A stretch of 64,000 bases of DNA from the NCBI GenBank assembly GCA_027922465.2, contig BQMF02000664.1, positions 1 through 64,000 of the forward strand, read 5' to 3'. Of the stretch, positions 31,507-42,083 are shown in pieces. The stretch comes from Turritopsis dohrnii. Taxonomy: Eukaryota; Cnidaria; Hydrozoa; Anthoathecata; Oceaniidae. Under the pieces are notes generated by a model that saw nothing but the letters and a program-made list of their open reading frames with translations, made no database searches and was not told the DNA's origin. Numbering within the stretch: position 1 is the first letter of the stretch; each line of letters opens with the position of its first letter. A program made the translations under genes and the position numbers.

Positions 31507-34500
31507 ATGGGATACAAGATGGCGGCTTCGAGAGTAGTGGCGTTCGTAGCTGCTCTATTATTTGTTATATTATCGCTGCAGAAACGTTTTTATTTATGCT
31601 CTAATGGAAGTTATTCACTTTATTTTAAACCTGGCATGGAAATTGTCGAAGATAGTGACATTTGTAACATCGATTCATGCTTTTTTACAAGTATCAGCAA
31701 AGAGAGAATTTACTTCTCCAGACGAAGCAGATGGTTATTTATGATGTTGCTTTTATGTGGCGACGTTGAGAAGTGTCCTGGACCTAATACATTCGATGAA
31801 ATACGTGAATTTACTGATGGGAAGGGTATGAATATCTTTCATTTAAACGTCAGAGGATTATGGACAAATTTTGCTGAGATTTCGAACATTCTTACAAATA
31901 TCAGAAAAATCGACATTTTTTCTCTTACGGAAACACATACGGGAGATGAACCGGAGGACATGTTTGCGATTAATGGATATACATTTATACACAAGTCGCG
32001 TAAACTTGGAAGAGGAGGCGGTATAGCATTTTATGTTGCAGATCATATTATTTATACAAGACGTCACGATCTTGAACGAAATGAAATTGAAGGTATTTGG
32101 TTAGAAATATGTCCAAGAAATGCGAAATCCTATTTACTTTCCGTAATTTACAGACCCCCGGATAACTCAAAGTATCTCGATAAGAACTTTACATCTATAC
32201 TCTCTGATGTGTTGTCATTAACATTAAACGGAATTAAAGAAGTCTTAATCCTAGGGGACCTTAATGTCGATTTTCTGAAAAAGACCGATCATGTTGATAT
32301 TAAAACAGCTTTAACATTACATGGTTTCAAACAAGTCATTAAATTACCAACTCGAATAGCTGAAACGTCACGGACTCTTATTGATATTATAGCTACAACA
32401 AATAGCACAGTTATATCGAAGTCCAAAGTAATCCCTATCTCTTTTAGTGATCATGATCTGATTTGCTGTACGAGAAAACAACATCACACCCGCTATATCG
32501 GTAAAATTATAAACTGTCGAAATTATAAAAATTATGATAGAAATAAATTCTCGCAAGCACTAGCCTCGCAAAAGTTAGAAGCTGTTTATAACGCAACGGA
32601 TGTAAACACAGCATGGTCTTTATTAAAGGATATGATATGTCGTACTTACGATTCTATGGCTCCGTTAATTCGTAAAAAAGTTCGCGGTAAGCCATGTGAT
32701 TGGATGACTGCTGATCTCAAGAAAGAGATGAACTCACGTGACCAACTGTTACGGAAATCGCGAAGAACCCAATTAGAGGCAGATATCACCGCTTATAAAA
32801 GAATGAGAAACAAGGTCAATAATAAAGTTCGGAAAACAAAGATTGCGTATCAACGACGGCTATTTGAGGAAAATTCCGGAAATCCAGAAACATTTTGGCG
32901 ATCTATAAAGAAAGTATTTTCACTTAAATCGAACTCTCAAGCAACTACATCCTTACAAATCGACGGGAACCTGGTTACCGATCATCGTTCTATTGCAAAT
33001 GAGTTTTGTAGATTTTTCTCCGATGTTGTTCACTCACTAAAAAAATCTGCTTTTGTCTTAACTAATTCCATCTGGAAATATCATAAAGAGCGACCAGTTG
33101 AAATCATCCCAAAATTTCGACTCGTACCAATTACTGTAAATGAAACCATGAAGCATCTGAAATCATTAAAACGCAAAAAGTCTGTTGGGTTAGATGATAT
33201 ACCATCTTGGCTACTCAAGGACTGCATGGAGGTAGTCGCTGCACCATTGACACATATTATTAACATGTCTTTTGTAACGTCAACTTTTCCAAATGACTGG
33301 AAACGAACTAAAGTTTTACCACTTTTTAAATCCGGCGCAAAGTCATCTGTCAATAATTATAGACCCATATCCGTTATTCCAGCTGTATCAAAGATAATTG
33401 AGAAAGTTGTTCATGAACAATTGACTACCCATCTGGAAAGTAATAAATTAATAAATAATAACCAATTTGGATTTAGACCTCGTCGCTCAACTGAACTTGC
33501 TGCTACAATCTTTATCGACTCTGTGAAACTGAAAGTTAACGATGGCAAAATGGTCGGTGCTGTATTTTTAGACCTTACAAAAGCATTCGACATGTTAAGT
33601 CATGGTAAACTGTTGTCAAAGCTGACGAGTTTCGGGATTGATGGATTAGAACACGAGTGGTTTACAGATTATCTGTTTGGTAGATGTCAACAAGTTCAAT
33701 TTAAAAACACTCTGTCTGATGAACATCCAGTCAGTAGTGGAGTGCCTCAGGGGTCAGTTTTAGGCCCTCTGCTGTTCACCATGTTTTTTAATGATCTTAG
33801 TACCGTTGTGAGACATTCTGAAGTTGTTAAATATGCCGACGATACCGTCTTGTTTGTAGCTGGGAAAGACCTATACATCATAGAAACTCGACTTTCATCC
33901 GACATGAATTGTATACTTAAATGGTGCTTTGAGAATGAATTAATTTTGAACCTCGGAGCCGGAAAAACTGAAGCAATGTTGTTCGGTTCGAAAAATAATC
34001 TCTCCAAACAAAACAGCTCGTTAAATGTGACATACGGCTACCAAACTGTGAGGGTGACATCCTCATACAAATATCTTGGTGTACTTATCGAACCATCATT
34101 GAGTTTAAGCAGTAACTTTGATTCAACGTACCGAAAAGCATCCGGAAGATTACGTTTACTGAATCGCATAAGACCCTTGATTACGGATAAAGCTGCATTG
34201 GCAATTTATCAATCAATGGTTCAACCAGTATTAACGTATTGTGGATTTGTTCATCTCAGAAATTCTCAAACACAACTTTTGAAACTCCAATCTCTACATA
34301 GACGAGCCTGTTCGATTATTGGAAATGATTCCCTGATTCCACATGATACTATCAAATTGATGGAAATGCGGTCTTGTAACTTCATCAGACGCTGCCTGGA
34401 TAACAATGATAGTGTTTGCGAAAATTTCAAAAATTATTTTAAGAAGACCAATCACACAAGAAATACACGCAACAATGGTAACATCCTGAAACTTCCTAAG

Positions 34501-34629
34501 CTTCGCTTGGAATATGCTCGTGGCTGTTTTTCTTACACTGGAGCACATATTTACAACTCACTTCCACTGGACATTAGAAAATCTGACTCAAATGCCTTTC
34601 TTTTGAAACTCAGAAATCACTATTTATAG
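31507..34629 (+). CDS. LINE ORF2-type polyprotein: 2A-like leader, AP endonuclease, reverse transcriptase
   Basis: A 1040-codon uninterrupted frame. Residues 1-27 (MGYKMAASRVVAFVAALLFV...) are hydrophobic. Residues 81-93 read LLLCGDVEKCPGP, resembling a 2A ribosome-skipping motif with Cys for the usual Asn. The AP-like endonuclease (about 110-310) shows IFHLNVRGL, SLTETHTGD, VIYRPPD, ILGDLNVDF (250-253 GDLN) and SFSDHDLI. The reverse transcriptase (about 520-800) shows NYRPISVIPAVSKIIE, FGFRPRRST, VFLDLTKAFD, SSGVPQGSVLGPLLF and KYADDTVLF (YADD 776-779). It acts by nicking target DNA and priming cDNA synthesis there. All catalytic motifs are intact, so the copy could be competent. M5 is an alternative start. 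Confidence 0.93.
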   Translation: MGYKMAASRVVAFVAALLFVILSLQKRFYLCSNGSYSLYFKPGMEIVEDSDICNIDSCFFTSISKERIYFSRRSRWLFMMLLLCGDVEKCPGPNTFDEIREFTDGKGMNIFHLNVRGLWTNFAEISNILTNIRKIDIFSLTETHTGDEPEDMFAINGYTFIHKSRKLGRGGGIAFYVADHIIYTRRHDLERNEIEGIWLEICPRNAKSYLLSVIYRPPDNSKYLDKNFTSILSDVLSLTLNGIKEVLILGDLNVDFLKKTDHVDIKTALTLHGFKQVIKLPTRIAETSRTLIDIIATTNSTVISKSKVIPISFSDHDLICCTRKQHHTRYIGKIINCRNYKNYDRNKFSQALASQKLEAVYNATDVNTAWSLLKDMICRTYDSMAPLIRKKVRGKPCDWMTADLKKEMNSRDQLLRKSRRTQLEADITAYKRMRNKVNNKVRKTKIAYQRRLFEENSGNPETFWRSIKKVFSLKSNSQATTSLQIDGNLVTDHRSIANEFCRFFSDVVHSLKKSAFVLTNSIWKYHKERPVEIIPKFRLVPITVNETMKHLKSLKRKKSVGLDDIPSWLLKDCMEVVAAPLTHIINMSFVTSTFPNDWKRTKVLPLFKSGAKSSVNNYRPISVIPAVSKIIEKVVHEQLTTHLESNKLINNNQFGFRPRRSTELAATIFIDSVKLKVNDGKMVGAVFLDLTKAFDMLSHGKLLSKLTSFGIDGLEHEWFTDYLFGRCQQVQFKNTLSDEHPVSSGVPQGSVLGPLLFTMFFNDLSTVVRHSEVVKYADDTVLFVAGKDLYIIETRLSSDMNCILKWCFENELILNLGAGKTEAMLFGSKNNLSKQNSSLNVTYGYQTVRVTSSYKYLGVLIEPSLSLSSNFDSTYRKASGRLRLLNRIRPLITDKAALAIYQSMVQPVLTYCGFVHLRNSQTQLLKLQSLHRRACSIIGNDSLIPHDTIKLMEMRSCNFIRRCLDNNDSVCENFKNYFKKTNHTRNTRNNGNILKLPKLRLEYARGCFSYTGAHIYNSLPLDIRKSDSNAFLLKLRNHYL
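31515..31533 (+). promoter_or_regulatory. YY1-like site at the LINE 5' end
   Basis: ACAAGATGGCGGCTTC matches the YY1 consensus (AAGATGGCGGC) and sits about 17 bp from the LINE start, overlapping codon M5. In human L1 a YY1 site near +13 fixes transcription start; the parallel role here is inferred. Confidence 0.5.
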
Positions 34630-34804
34630 TTTATTAGTTCTTTGCACATTTTTGTTTTGTTTTAGTTTTTTGTCTTAAGTGTGACATTACTTCGCTTTGA
34701 CTCTCATTTGTTTGTGGTTTTTGTTTCAGGTGTGATTTTTATAGCCACCACTGTTTTTACTAAATATGTATATTTTTAATACTTTTAATATTTTAACCTA
34801 TTTA

Positions 34805-34985
34805 TTTCAAGGACCCATGTTGATAACAGATTTATATATATCTGAATTGGTTTTCCTTGTAAAATATTCGTTTAAATTAAATAAAATAAATAAAAAAAGA
34901 AACGATCGCATATAATGACAAAACGACCAACAGTCATTAAAAATGGATAACATAAGGCAGGAACGGCGTTCCATACGGTAGCATA
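34805..34985 (+). repeat. 181-bp direct repeat, right copy
   Basis: Second copy of 31319-31499 directly after the LINE 3' end, followed by unrelated sequence (TTCGATGATATTGG). Confidence 0.9.
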
Positions 34986-36100
34986 TTCGATGATATTGGA
35001 ACTCAAGAGATACAATGATACTCTGCCAATCTTTCCCAATCTTTCCCAATCTTTCCCAGAAACATCAGTTAGCAAACTGTTATTGTCATTCCTTATTGTG
35101 AGGTAAACGTTGTAGCAGCAGTCTCGGTCACACACTTCCCTAAATCCTCATATCCACCGCTTCGTTTGGATGTTTTTAACGCCACAGATACAGCAAGTAG
35201 TTACACGCAAAGTATACGGACATCATCCATGCCGCATTATTCGAAGTAAGGATTTCTGAGAATAAAAGACGTTTGAACAAACCATGACCATCTCTCTTTC
35301 TCTCTTTATGCTAAAGTTGACGCTGGTTGACGGGGGGAGGGTGCTACAACTGTTGACGTCAACCTTCACAATTTTCAAAACCTTGACTTTTCTAGCACAG
35401 ATGGAGACAACCTCGAACCCAGGGTCTCTTTGCCGCTATCCGTATATCGAAAAGGATGGAGATGCAGGATGGAGATTGATCAGAGAAAAATTACACGAAG
35501 ATCATTGCAAATGTTTTGCGTCTAATTAAAAATGCGTAAGAAACTAAGATACAAAAGGACCAGTGGGGTGGAGGTTGTTGTTTTTTTTGGAAGGGGAGGG
35601 GGATCTCTTCTCAAACGATGACCTCAACTGAGGGGGAGGGGGCAACGCAAAGTTGACACAAGTTGACAGACGGGGGAGGGGGGAGGGGTGATCAAAAATC
35701 TTGAAAAAATGGTTGACGTCATTTGTGAACAATCCCTAATTAAGAATTTACATTGAGAAATGTTCAAATTATAAGAAATGTTCTAAAGTTACATTATCAA
35801 GTAGCTTTTTAAATTTGATTTACAAGTTTACAATCGATAATAATATCGCTTCATTTTTCCTTGTTTCATTATAAACCCCCATCTTTCAAATCGAATGTAA
35901 AATAGAAATTGACATTCTAAAGAAGCTATCACGAAAATATGGCGTCAAAGATGTGGATTTTTAAAGTATGTTTTCAATCACACATTTTCGACCTGGATAG
36001 CTTTAATAAATAAAACAATTTTGTCCGGTAAGGTTTTTCGTGTTGCTTTATAGGTGTATATCACACCTATCAAGCTTTTAATTTGTCCCCCGATTTTGCA
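34986..36100. other. Non-coding, G-rich tracts and GTTGAC motifs
   Basis: No gene recognised. Three tandem AATCTTTCCC units lie at 35029-35058. Between 35320 and 35745 the motif GTTGAC/GTCAAC recurs among GGGGGAGG runs, and the stretch ends ACGTCATTTGTGAACAATCC, which resembles a transposon end. A partner end was not found. Confidence 0.4.
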
Positions 36101-36109
36101 TAGTTATTT

Positions 36110-36363
36110 GATTTTTTACGTCTCAGCGCCCTGACTATCAAGGACATTGCTCCATGTGTACCACCAACTGTGCTTCCGGAAACCCAACCACAAATCCAAC
36201 CAAACCCACTACCTCGCACTGAAAACATTGATAGAGCTCAACCGATCTTTCTTGAAATTGAGATAAATGATCTGTTAATTGCTGATCCTGCTCCTACCTC
36301 TCCTGCTGTAGTTCCACGAAGATCTCAGCGGCTTCGTCGCCAATCAATCAATCAATCAATTTG
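36110..36363 (+). pseudogene. Possible C-terminal tail of an LTR-retrotransposon polyprotein
   Basis: A frame of about 84 codons is Pro-rich (QPQIQPNPLPRTENIDRAQP) and ends VVPRRSQRLRRQSINQSI, then TGA. A Pro-rich stretch closing with a basic RRSQRLRR-type tail is typical of the C-terminus of gypsy-like integrases. No integrase core or LTR is visible, so this is a short relic at most. The final SINQSI comes from a CAATCAAT repeat. Confidence 0.35.
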
Positions 36364-36552
36364 AAATATATTTTGTATAGATTACCATCAATATGTACAA
36401 CGATAGTTATTTCATCAATGATGCAGATATAACTGAAAATGGGCAATCTATAATGGAGACCGCCAAAATTAGCAAAGCTAGCAAGCATGACGGAAACTAA
36501 AAACAGGCTGAATAACAAATTTAATTACCGTGTAAATGAGTGAAGTAGGTAT

Positions 36553-36591
36553 AGAAAAAAAAACAACAAAAAAAAAAAAAAAAAAAAAAAC
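36553..36591 (+). repeat. A-rich tract
   Basis: A run of A with two interruptions, ending in 24 or so uninterrupted A. It could be the poly(A) tail of a plus-strand retrocopy or a microsatellite. It lies just beyond the 3' end of the minus-strand LINE fragment, where that strand reads poly(T). Confidence 0.5.
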
Positions 36592-36600
36592 CGAAACAGA

Positions 36601-37560
36601 TCAAGCAATCAAATAGGAGTTATGAAATGTGGATTTAAGAGTAGATTTCAATTTAAGCAAAGACAAATCTATCAATTTGGAGTCCTTGATTATAGTATGA
36701 CAAAAGTGCCAAGATAGCATAGACTGGTGTCTAACAGATTTGAGGCCAAAACAGGAGGTTCTAGCAAGACTGGAGTTAATGAGTCCTCTGGTAGAGGCAC
36801 GGGTATTGTAAGTGTGAGAGAAATCAACTGCAAATGTGTCGAGTAAGGGTGAGGGGAGTTTAGCATGATACACAGAATGTAAAAAAGTTATATTCTGTAT
36901 ATGAATTAAGTCAGTAACATTTAATAAACCCAATTTAGCAAAAACACATTATACGAACAGGACAATTTTGCGGAGATGTGATACGTCGTACATACATAGA
37001 TACAGGTTGACCCCATACTTGTGATCAATAATTTAGGTGTGAGTTAAACAGGGCAAAGTAGATTGAAATGAGGGTCTCTCTGGGTACCATGTGTCTAAAA
37101 GTTTACATAAAATTCCATTTGCACGTTTGAGTTTGAACACAATACTATCAATTTGAGATTTCCAATTCAAGTTAGAATCAATCAAAATTCCAAGGTATTT
37201 AATCTGGTTACTAGGAAAAATCCTTTCACCACCGTTTGACAATTTAACTTCGAAATCAACAGGCTTTGAGGGGTGTCTAAAGATCAAATATTCAGTTTTA
37301 CCAGGATTAAGAGCAATTTTGTTGGCGTTGAGCCAGTGCCAAAGGAACTTGAGATCTAAATTAACTTTTTTGTTAAGAGATTTGAGAGATTTGCTGAAGT
37401 AAAGGAGATTCGTGTCATCATCAAAGTGGTGAACAACAGAAAACCTAATAGCAACATTTAAACCATTAATATACAACAAAAATAATAACGGCCCAAGGAC
37501 AGAGCCTTGGGGGACACCGTGTCTGACAATAGACGATGGAATAAATTTAGCGCATTCTAC
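36601..37560 (-). pseudogene. 5'-truncated LINE reverse transcriptase fragment
   Basis: The minus-strand frame begins near 37560 with VRHGVPQGSVLGPLLFL, then SVVHHFDDDTNLLYF (expected FADDT: the Ala before the catalytic Asp pair is now Asp), LNANKIALNPGKTEYL and NQIKYLGILIDSNL. Around 37070-36930 the frame shifts to the C-terminal region GLLNVTDLIHIQNITFLHSV. The fragment starts in the middle of the RT domain, as expected for 5' truncation during insertion. At least two frame changes make it inactive. Confidence 0.85.
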
Positions 37561-37569
37561 AATTTTATT

Positions 37570-38530
37570 TCATATGTGTCAGCAAAATTTAATTAACATG
37601 CGCATGCTTGTTAACACGTATTATGATTAAACATTGAAATGTGAAAACTTTCACACCTTTCCAAGCTGTATCAAAAATTGACAAGAGATTTGACAATGAA
37701 AGACATTCGACGATGAAAGGACGAACTTGGAAGTGCTGCGAAAAAAACAGACATTAGTTATAACTTTTTTGCCTTGGATAAATTGTGTTTTACAAATATA
37801 CTAACTCCTCAACAGAGCAAAATGTGTTTCTCAACAATTAGCAATTAAATTCTGAGTCTGAAGATTGGGTAAAAAGTAACAATTCTGTAGAACTTTGTGT
37901 TATTTATAACTTCCCAGTTGTTTTAGAAAAATCAAATCTATATGTAATATATTTATATTTCAAAAGTATTTAGATAGATATATTTTTATATTTTGTGTTA
38001 TGTGATTACTAAGATATGACATTTTTTCTGTGAATTAACTTATATATTTCATTGCTTGTGTTTTGAACATTATCCATTCATTCATTTTTGTAGAACTTAG
38101 CGTTTATATGCTGTTGTGTAAAAATCATGACTATTTATCTCTCATTATATCTACGAGTATTATTGAATGTTTATATCTACACTTTGTATATAGATTGAGT
38201 TACATGAAGAAAATGAAAATTATTTAATCTAGTGTTTACTATCTTGCCCTACAATCCAATTCAAGTTCGGGGAATCCGTGCGTATAAATTGCTTTGAGAT
38301 ATATTTTAAATGTGTTTCAAATAAACTTTTAGAAATCTTAAATAGGTTTTAAATACTTTTCAAATGTTACGATTATATTTAAAACATGTTTCAGATATGT
38401 TTGACATACGGATTCAATATGTTACAAATACGTTTTAAATGCATTTATGCTTTCACTCCGTCAAGAAATAAATGCATTTAAAACGCATCTTAAATATATT
38501 TAAAATACTAAACTAAATACGTAAATGTAT
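37570..38530. other. Non-coding, TTTTAAATAC-like periodic sequence
   Basis: No gene seen. At 38290-38530 phrases such as TTTTAAATAC, TTTTAAATGCATTTA and their complements recur in both orientations, giving a loose self-complementary structure. Confidence 0.4.
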
Positions 38531-38675
38531 TTAGATTCTGTGAGGGAACAACTTATATCTTTGGAAAGCTCAAAAAAGCCTCTTTCCAATGGTATAAAAA
38601 CCGCATTGTATTGTTAAAAACTCGAAAAGTTATTTGTGTTTTAAACAAGGTGCCCACTTTCTCGTGGACACACTG
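38531..38675 (-). mobile_element. Mariner-like element, one end only
   Basis: The reverse complement starts CAGTGTGTCCACGAGAAAGT after TA (38676-38677) and resembles the arm of the MITE at 14449-15072 (CATTGGAAAGAGGCTTTTTTGAGC-type phrase). The other end was not found. It directly abuts the LINE relic that follows. Confidence 0.5.
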
Positions 38676-38677
38676 TA

Positions 38678-39336
38678 CACAATCGGTTTGAAACATTATC
38701 TGTTGAAAATAATGATAATAATGGATTATATGTTGATAGAGAGAAGGAAGTCGTAAAACCTGGTATGAAATTATACAGCGATGTAACTAACCCAGTTAGA
38801 AAAGTTGGTATTATTTCGGACTCTATGACGAATGGATTAAGCAATCGTTATCTTAACTCCCGAATAGATTGTGGTAAGGATGAAAACAAGTTGTTCAAAT
38901 TTCCTGGCGCAAATTCAAAACAAATACAGCACTACACTCAATATGCTCTGGAAAATGAAGGTTTAGATTCGATTATCGTTATGTGTGGCACAAATAATTT
39001 GACGAAAACAAGTGTGGCAGTAAAGGAAGTTGGAGAAACGCTTATGGAGATCGGAAAAATACAAAGAATAAAGGGGTAAAAAATGTTTTTATTTTAGGGG
39101 TAGTCAACCGCAGAAACAAATTTTATCGTGATATTACTTTTTAACTAAATTCTTTGTTAAAATCTTTGTGTGCTGATCATGATTTTAATTTTGTAGATAA
39201 TGACAATATTTATGTAGGAGACTTAGCATCATACGATGGTCTGCATCTCAATAGGAATGGGAGGGAGAAGCTGGCTAATAATATTTTATATTGTGTGGAA
39301 TCTTACAATCCCAATTTAGATATTTTTGCTAATTGA
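38678..39336 (+). pseudogene. CR1-like LINE ORF1 with SGNH esterase domain
   Basis: Frames at about 38678-39079 and 39154-39336 together show VGIISDSMTNGLSNR (block I with catalytic Ser in SDSM), DSIIVMCGTNNLTKT (block III, GTNN) and SYDGLHLNRNGREKLA (block V, Asp and His of DGLH). This is the order of SGNH/GDSL esterases. Esterase domains are known in ORF1 of CR1-like LINEs; their role may be in lipid or membrane interaction. A frame change and an in-frame TAA between 39070 and 39145 disrupt it. Confidence 0.75.
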
Positions 39337-39360
39337 CTAGATCTTATCGCAGTAACACCT

Positions 39361-42083
39361 ATGTTAGAATATGAATACGGTGGAGCAGATGAAGCAACTT
39401 GCTCTGATAATACTAGTGTCACCATTTCATGTGCATCTGGACTAAATGAAAGTCTAACAAGTGGTGACGATAATGACGATTTAATAAGTAATCTTAAGAA
39501 ATACAATGTAAAAAATTTTAAACATGTCAAAGTAGCTACTTTGAACATAAATTCCTTACCCAATAAATTTGATGACCTGAAGTTGATCATTATAGATGCA
39601 GTTGATGTACTAGTTCTTACAGAAACTAAGATTGATGAAACTTTTTCAACTAAACAGTTTGTCACTTAGGGTTTTTCAGAGCCCTATAGGCTTGACGGAG
39701 ACAGACAGGGTGGTGGCATTTTAATCTACGTTAGAGATCACATTGCAAGTAAAAATTTGACAAGCCATAAGATATCCTCGGAGGCTATTTTTGTTGAATT
39801 ACATTTTAAGAACTTCAGTTGGGGGTTACAATCCTCAGAGGCAACACATTAAGGAATTTTTATTTGATATAAGCAAAGGACTAGATATTTATGTTAGTAA
39901 ATATGATAAGTATCTGTTAATTGGTGATTTTAATTCTGAAGAAACAAACCCTCAGATGCATGAATTTCTTGAAAACTATGAGCTGAAAAATCTAGTGAAA
40001 GATAAAACATGTTTTAAAAGTTTAGAAAACCCTAGTTGTATTGATCTCATTCTAACAAATATGAATAGATGTTTCCAAAATACTCGAACATTTTCCAATG
40101 GGATTTCAGACTTCCATAAACTTGTTATAACTTCTTTTAGATTAACCTATGAAAAACCTAAACGGAAAGTAATAACGTATAGGAATTACAAAAACTTTGT
40201 GCCTGATAGTTTCAAAAGAGATCTAAAGGATAAACTGAATGACAGGGAAGTCAGTTATGGAATGTTTGAGGAGAAATTTCTAACTGTTTCGGATAAACAT
40301 GCTCCCTTAAAATACAAAACTATTAGGGCAAATAATGCACCTTATATGAATAAAACTCTTAAGAAGGCAATGATGAAAAGATCTGAGTTAACGACTAAAT
40401 GTCAGAAAAGCAAGTCCATGATAGACCTTCGAGCTTTTAAAAAGCAAAAGAATTACGTGAATAGGATGTATAAACGTGAGAATTTTATCAATCTCTAAAT
40501 ATGAAAGATATGCTTGCAAATAAAACTTTTTGGAAAGTTATGAAACCAGCTGTATCGGTAAAATCTCAAATAAAATCCAAAATTACTCTTGCTCAGGATA
40601 ATAATATAGTGTCTGATGAAAAGGAACTTGCAGGTAAATTTCATGATTTTTTTATGGATGCTGTGAAAAAATTTGAATATAAAGGAACCTAAGGAGGTCC
40701 TTGTAGATGCTGGCCATCTGCACGACCCTATAGAAAAAGCAATTGAGCAATTTAAAAATCATCCTAGTATTTTAAAAATAAAACAAATTATTTCCGAAGG
40801 GGAAATATTTGAATTCAAAGCCGTGGATTATTTACAGATGGAGTCGCAAATTAAAAAGCTAAATACTAAAAAAGCAACAACTACTGGAAATATCCCAGCA
40901 AAAATTTCAAAAGTATCTTCGAATGTATGTAGTGATATTCTTACAACTATTTTTAATGAAAACTTAGCTGCAGGAACCTTTCCGGACGAGCTTAAATGTG
41001 CTGATGTAACATCCGTTTTTAAGAAGGACAATGCCACATGCATTGATAACTATAGACCGGTCAGTGTTTTACCCACTGTCTCCAAAATTTGAAAAGCTTA
41101 TGCAGGCACAAATAAGCACTTACATTGAAACATATCTTTCCAAATACCTATGTGGGTTTCGAAAAGGTTACAACACCCAGCATGCTCTGATAGCGCTGAT
41201 AGAAAAGTGGAAAAAATCTTTGGATAAAAAGAATTTCGCTGGGGCCTTACTTATGGACTTAAGTAAAGCATTTGATTGTATAAACCATGACCTAATTATT
41301 GCAAAACTACATGCGTATGGTTTTAGCATAAATGGTTTAAGGATGATTGATAGCTACTTGAAAAAAAGACTACAGCGTGTTAAAATAGATTCCTCATTCA
41401 GCTCATGGTCAGAATTACTTTTAGGTGTACCTCAGGGTTCGGTATTAGGACCTTTACTTTTTAATATTTATTTAAACGATTTATTTTTATTTAATAACAA
41501 TACGAACATTTGTAACTTCGCTGACGACACTACTCTGTACACGTGTGACATAAGCATAGAAAACCTAATAAAAAGTTTAGAGATGGACTCTCTCATTGCG
41601 TTAGAATGGTTTGAAGTAAAGTATTTGAAACTTAACACTGATAAGTGCAGTTTGTTAATTGTTGGTAATAGAACAGCACCAGTCTAAGCTCAAATTGGTT
41701 CCTCAAAGCTCACTGGGTGTGACAGTGTCAAGCTTTTAGGAGTTAATATCGACAAGGAACTAAAATTCACCAATCAGGTCACTAACGTATGTGTACAAGC
41801 AAACAGAAAGTTGACGGCGATATCACGATATGCCAACTATCTCTCCCATGACCAATTGAGAAGCACAATAAAAAGTTTTGTTGAATCGCAATTTAAATAT
41901 TGCAGTTTGGTATGGATGTTCCACAGTCGAGAACTGAACAATAAAATAAATAAAGTTCATGAAAGGGCCCTGGGACTCTTGTATAAGGATTATGATGCCT
42001 CATTCGAAGAATTACTTTTAAGAGATAGCTCTTTCACAGTCCATCAAAGAAATGTGCAAACATTGATGATTGAAATGTTTAAA
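39361..42083 (+). pseudogene. CR1-like LINE ORF2 (endonuclease and reverse transcriptase), decayed
   Basis: Pieces in order: endonuclease start HVKVATLNINSLPNKFDD and LTETKIDETF; TAG at 39667; DRQGGGILIYVRDHI; a frame change near 39810; LLIGDFNSEETN and ISDFHKLVI; TAA at 40498; KATTTGNIPAKI and NYRPVSVLPTVSKI; frame change at 41090; LCGFRKGYNTQHAL, LLMDLSKAFDCINHD, LGVPQGSVLGPLLFN and CNFADDTTLY; TAA at 41685; a thumb and C-terminal part to 42083. The RT active-site motif is intact, but three or more stops and frame changes inactivate the gene. It is cut at 42083 by a tandem-repeat array before the expected C-terminus. Confidence 0.88.

Larger units (their letters stand above)
31500..34804 (+). 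mobile_element. Full-length-looking non-LTR retrotransposon (LINE)
   Basis: It is bounded precisely by a 181-bp direct repeat. It has a 7-bp leader before the first ATG, one uninterrupted ORF and a 175-bp 3' region ending in an AT-rich TAATACTTTTAATATTTTAA tail rather than poly(A). Endonuclease and reverse transcriptase order and the tail suggest a CR1/L2-like clade; phylogeny would decide. Confidence 0.88.
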
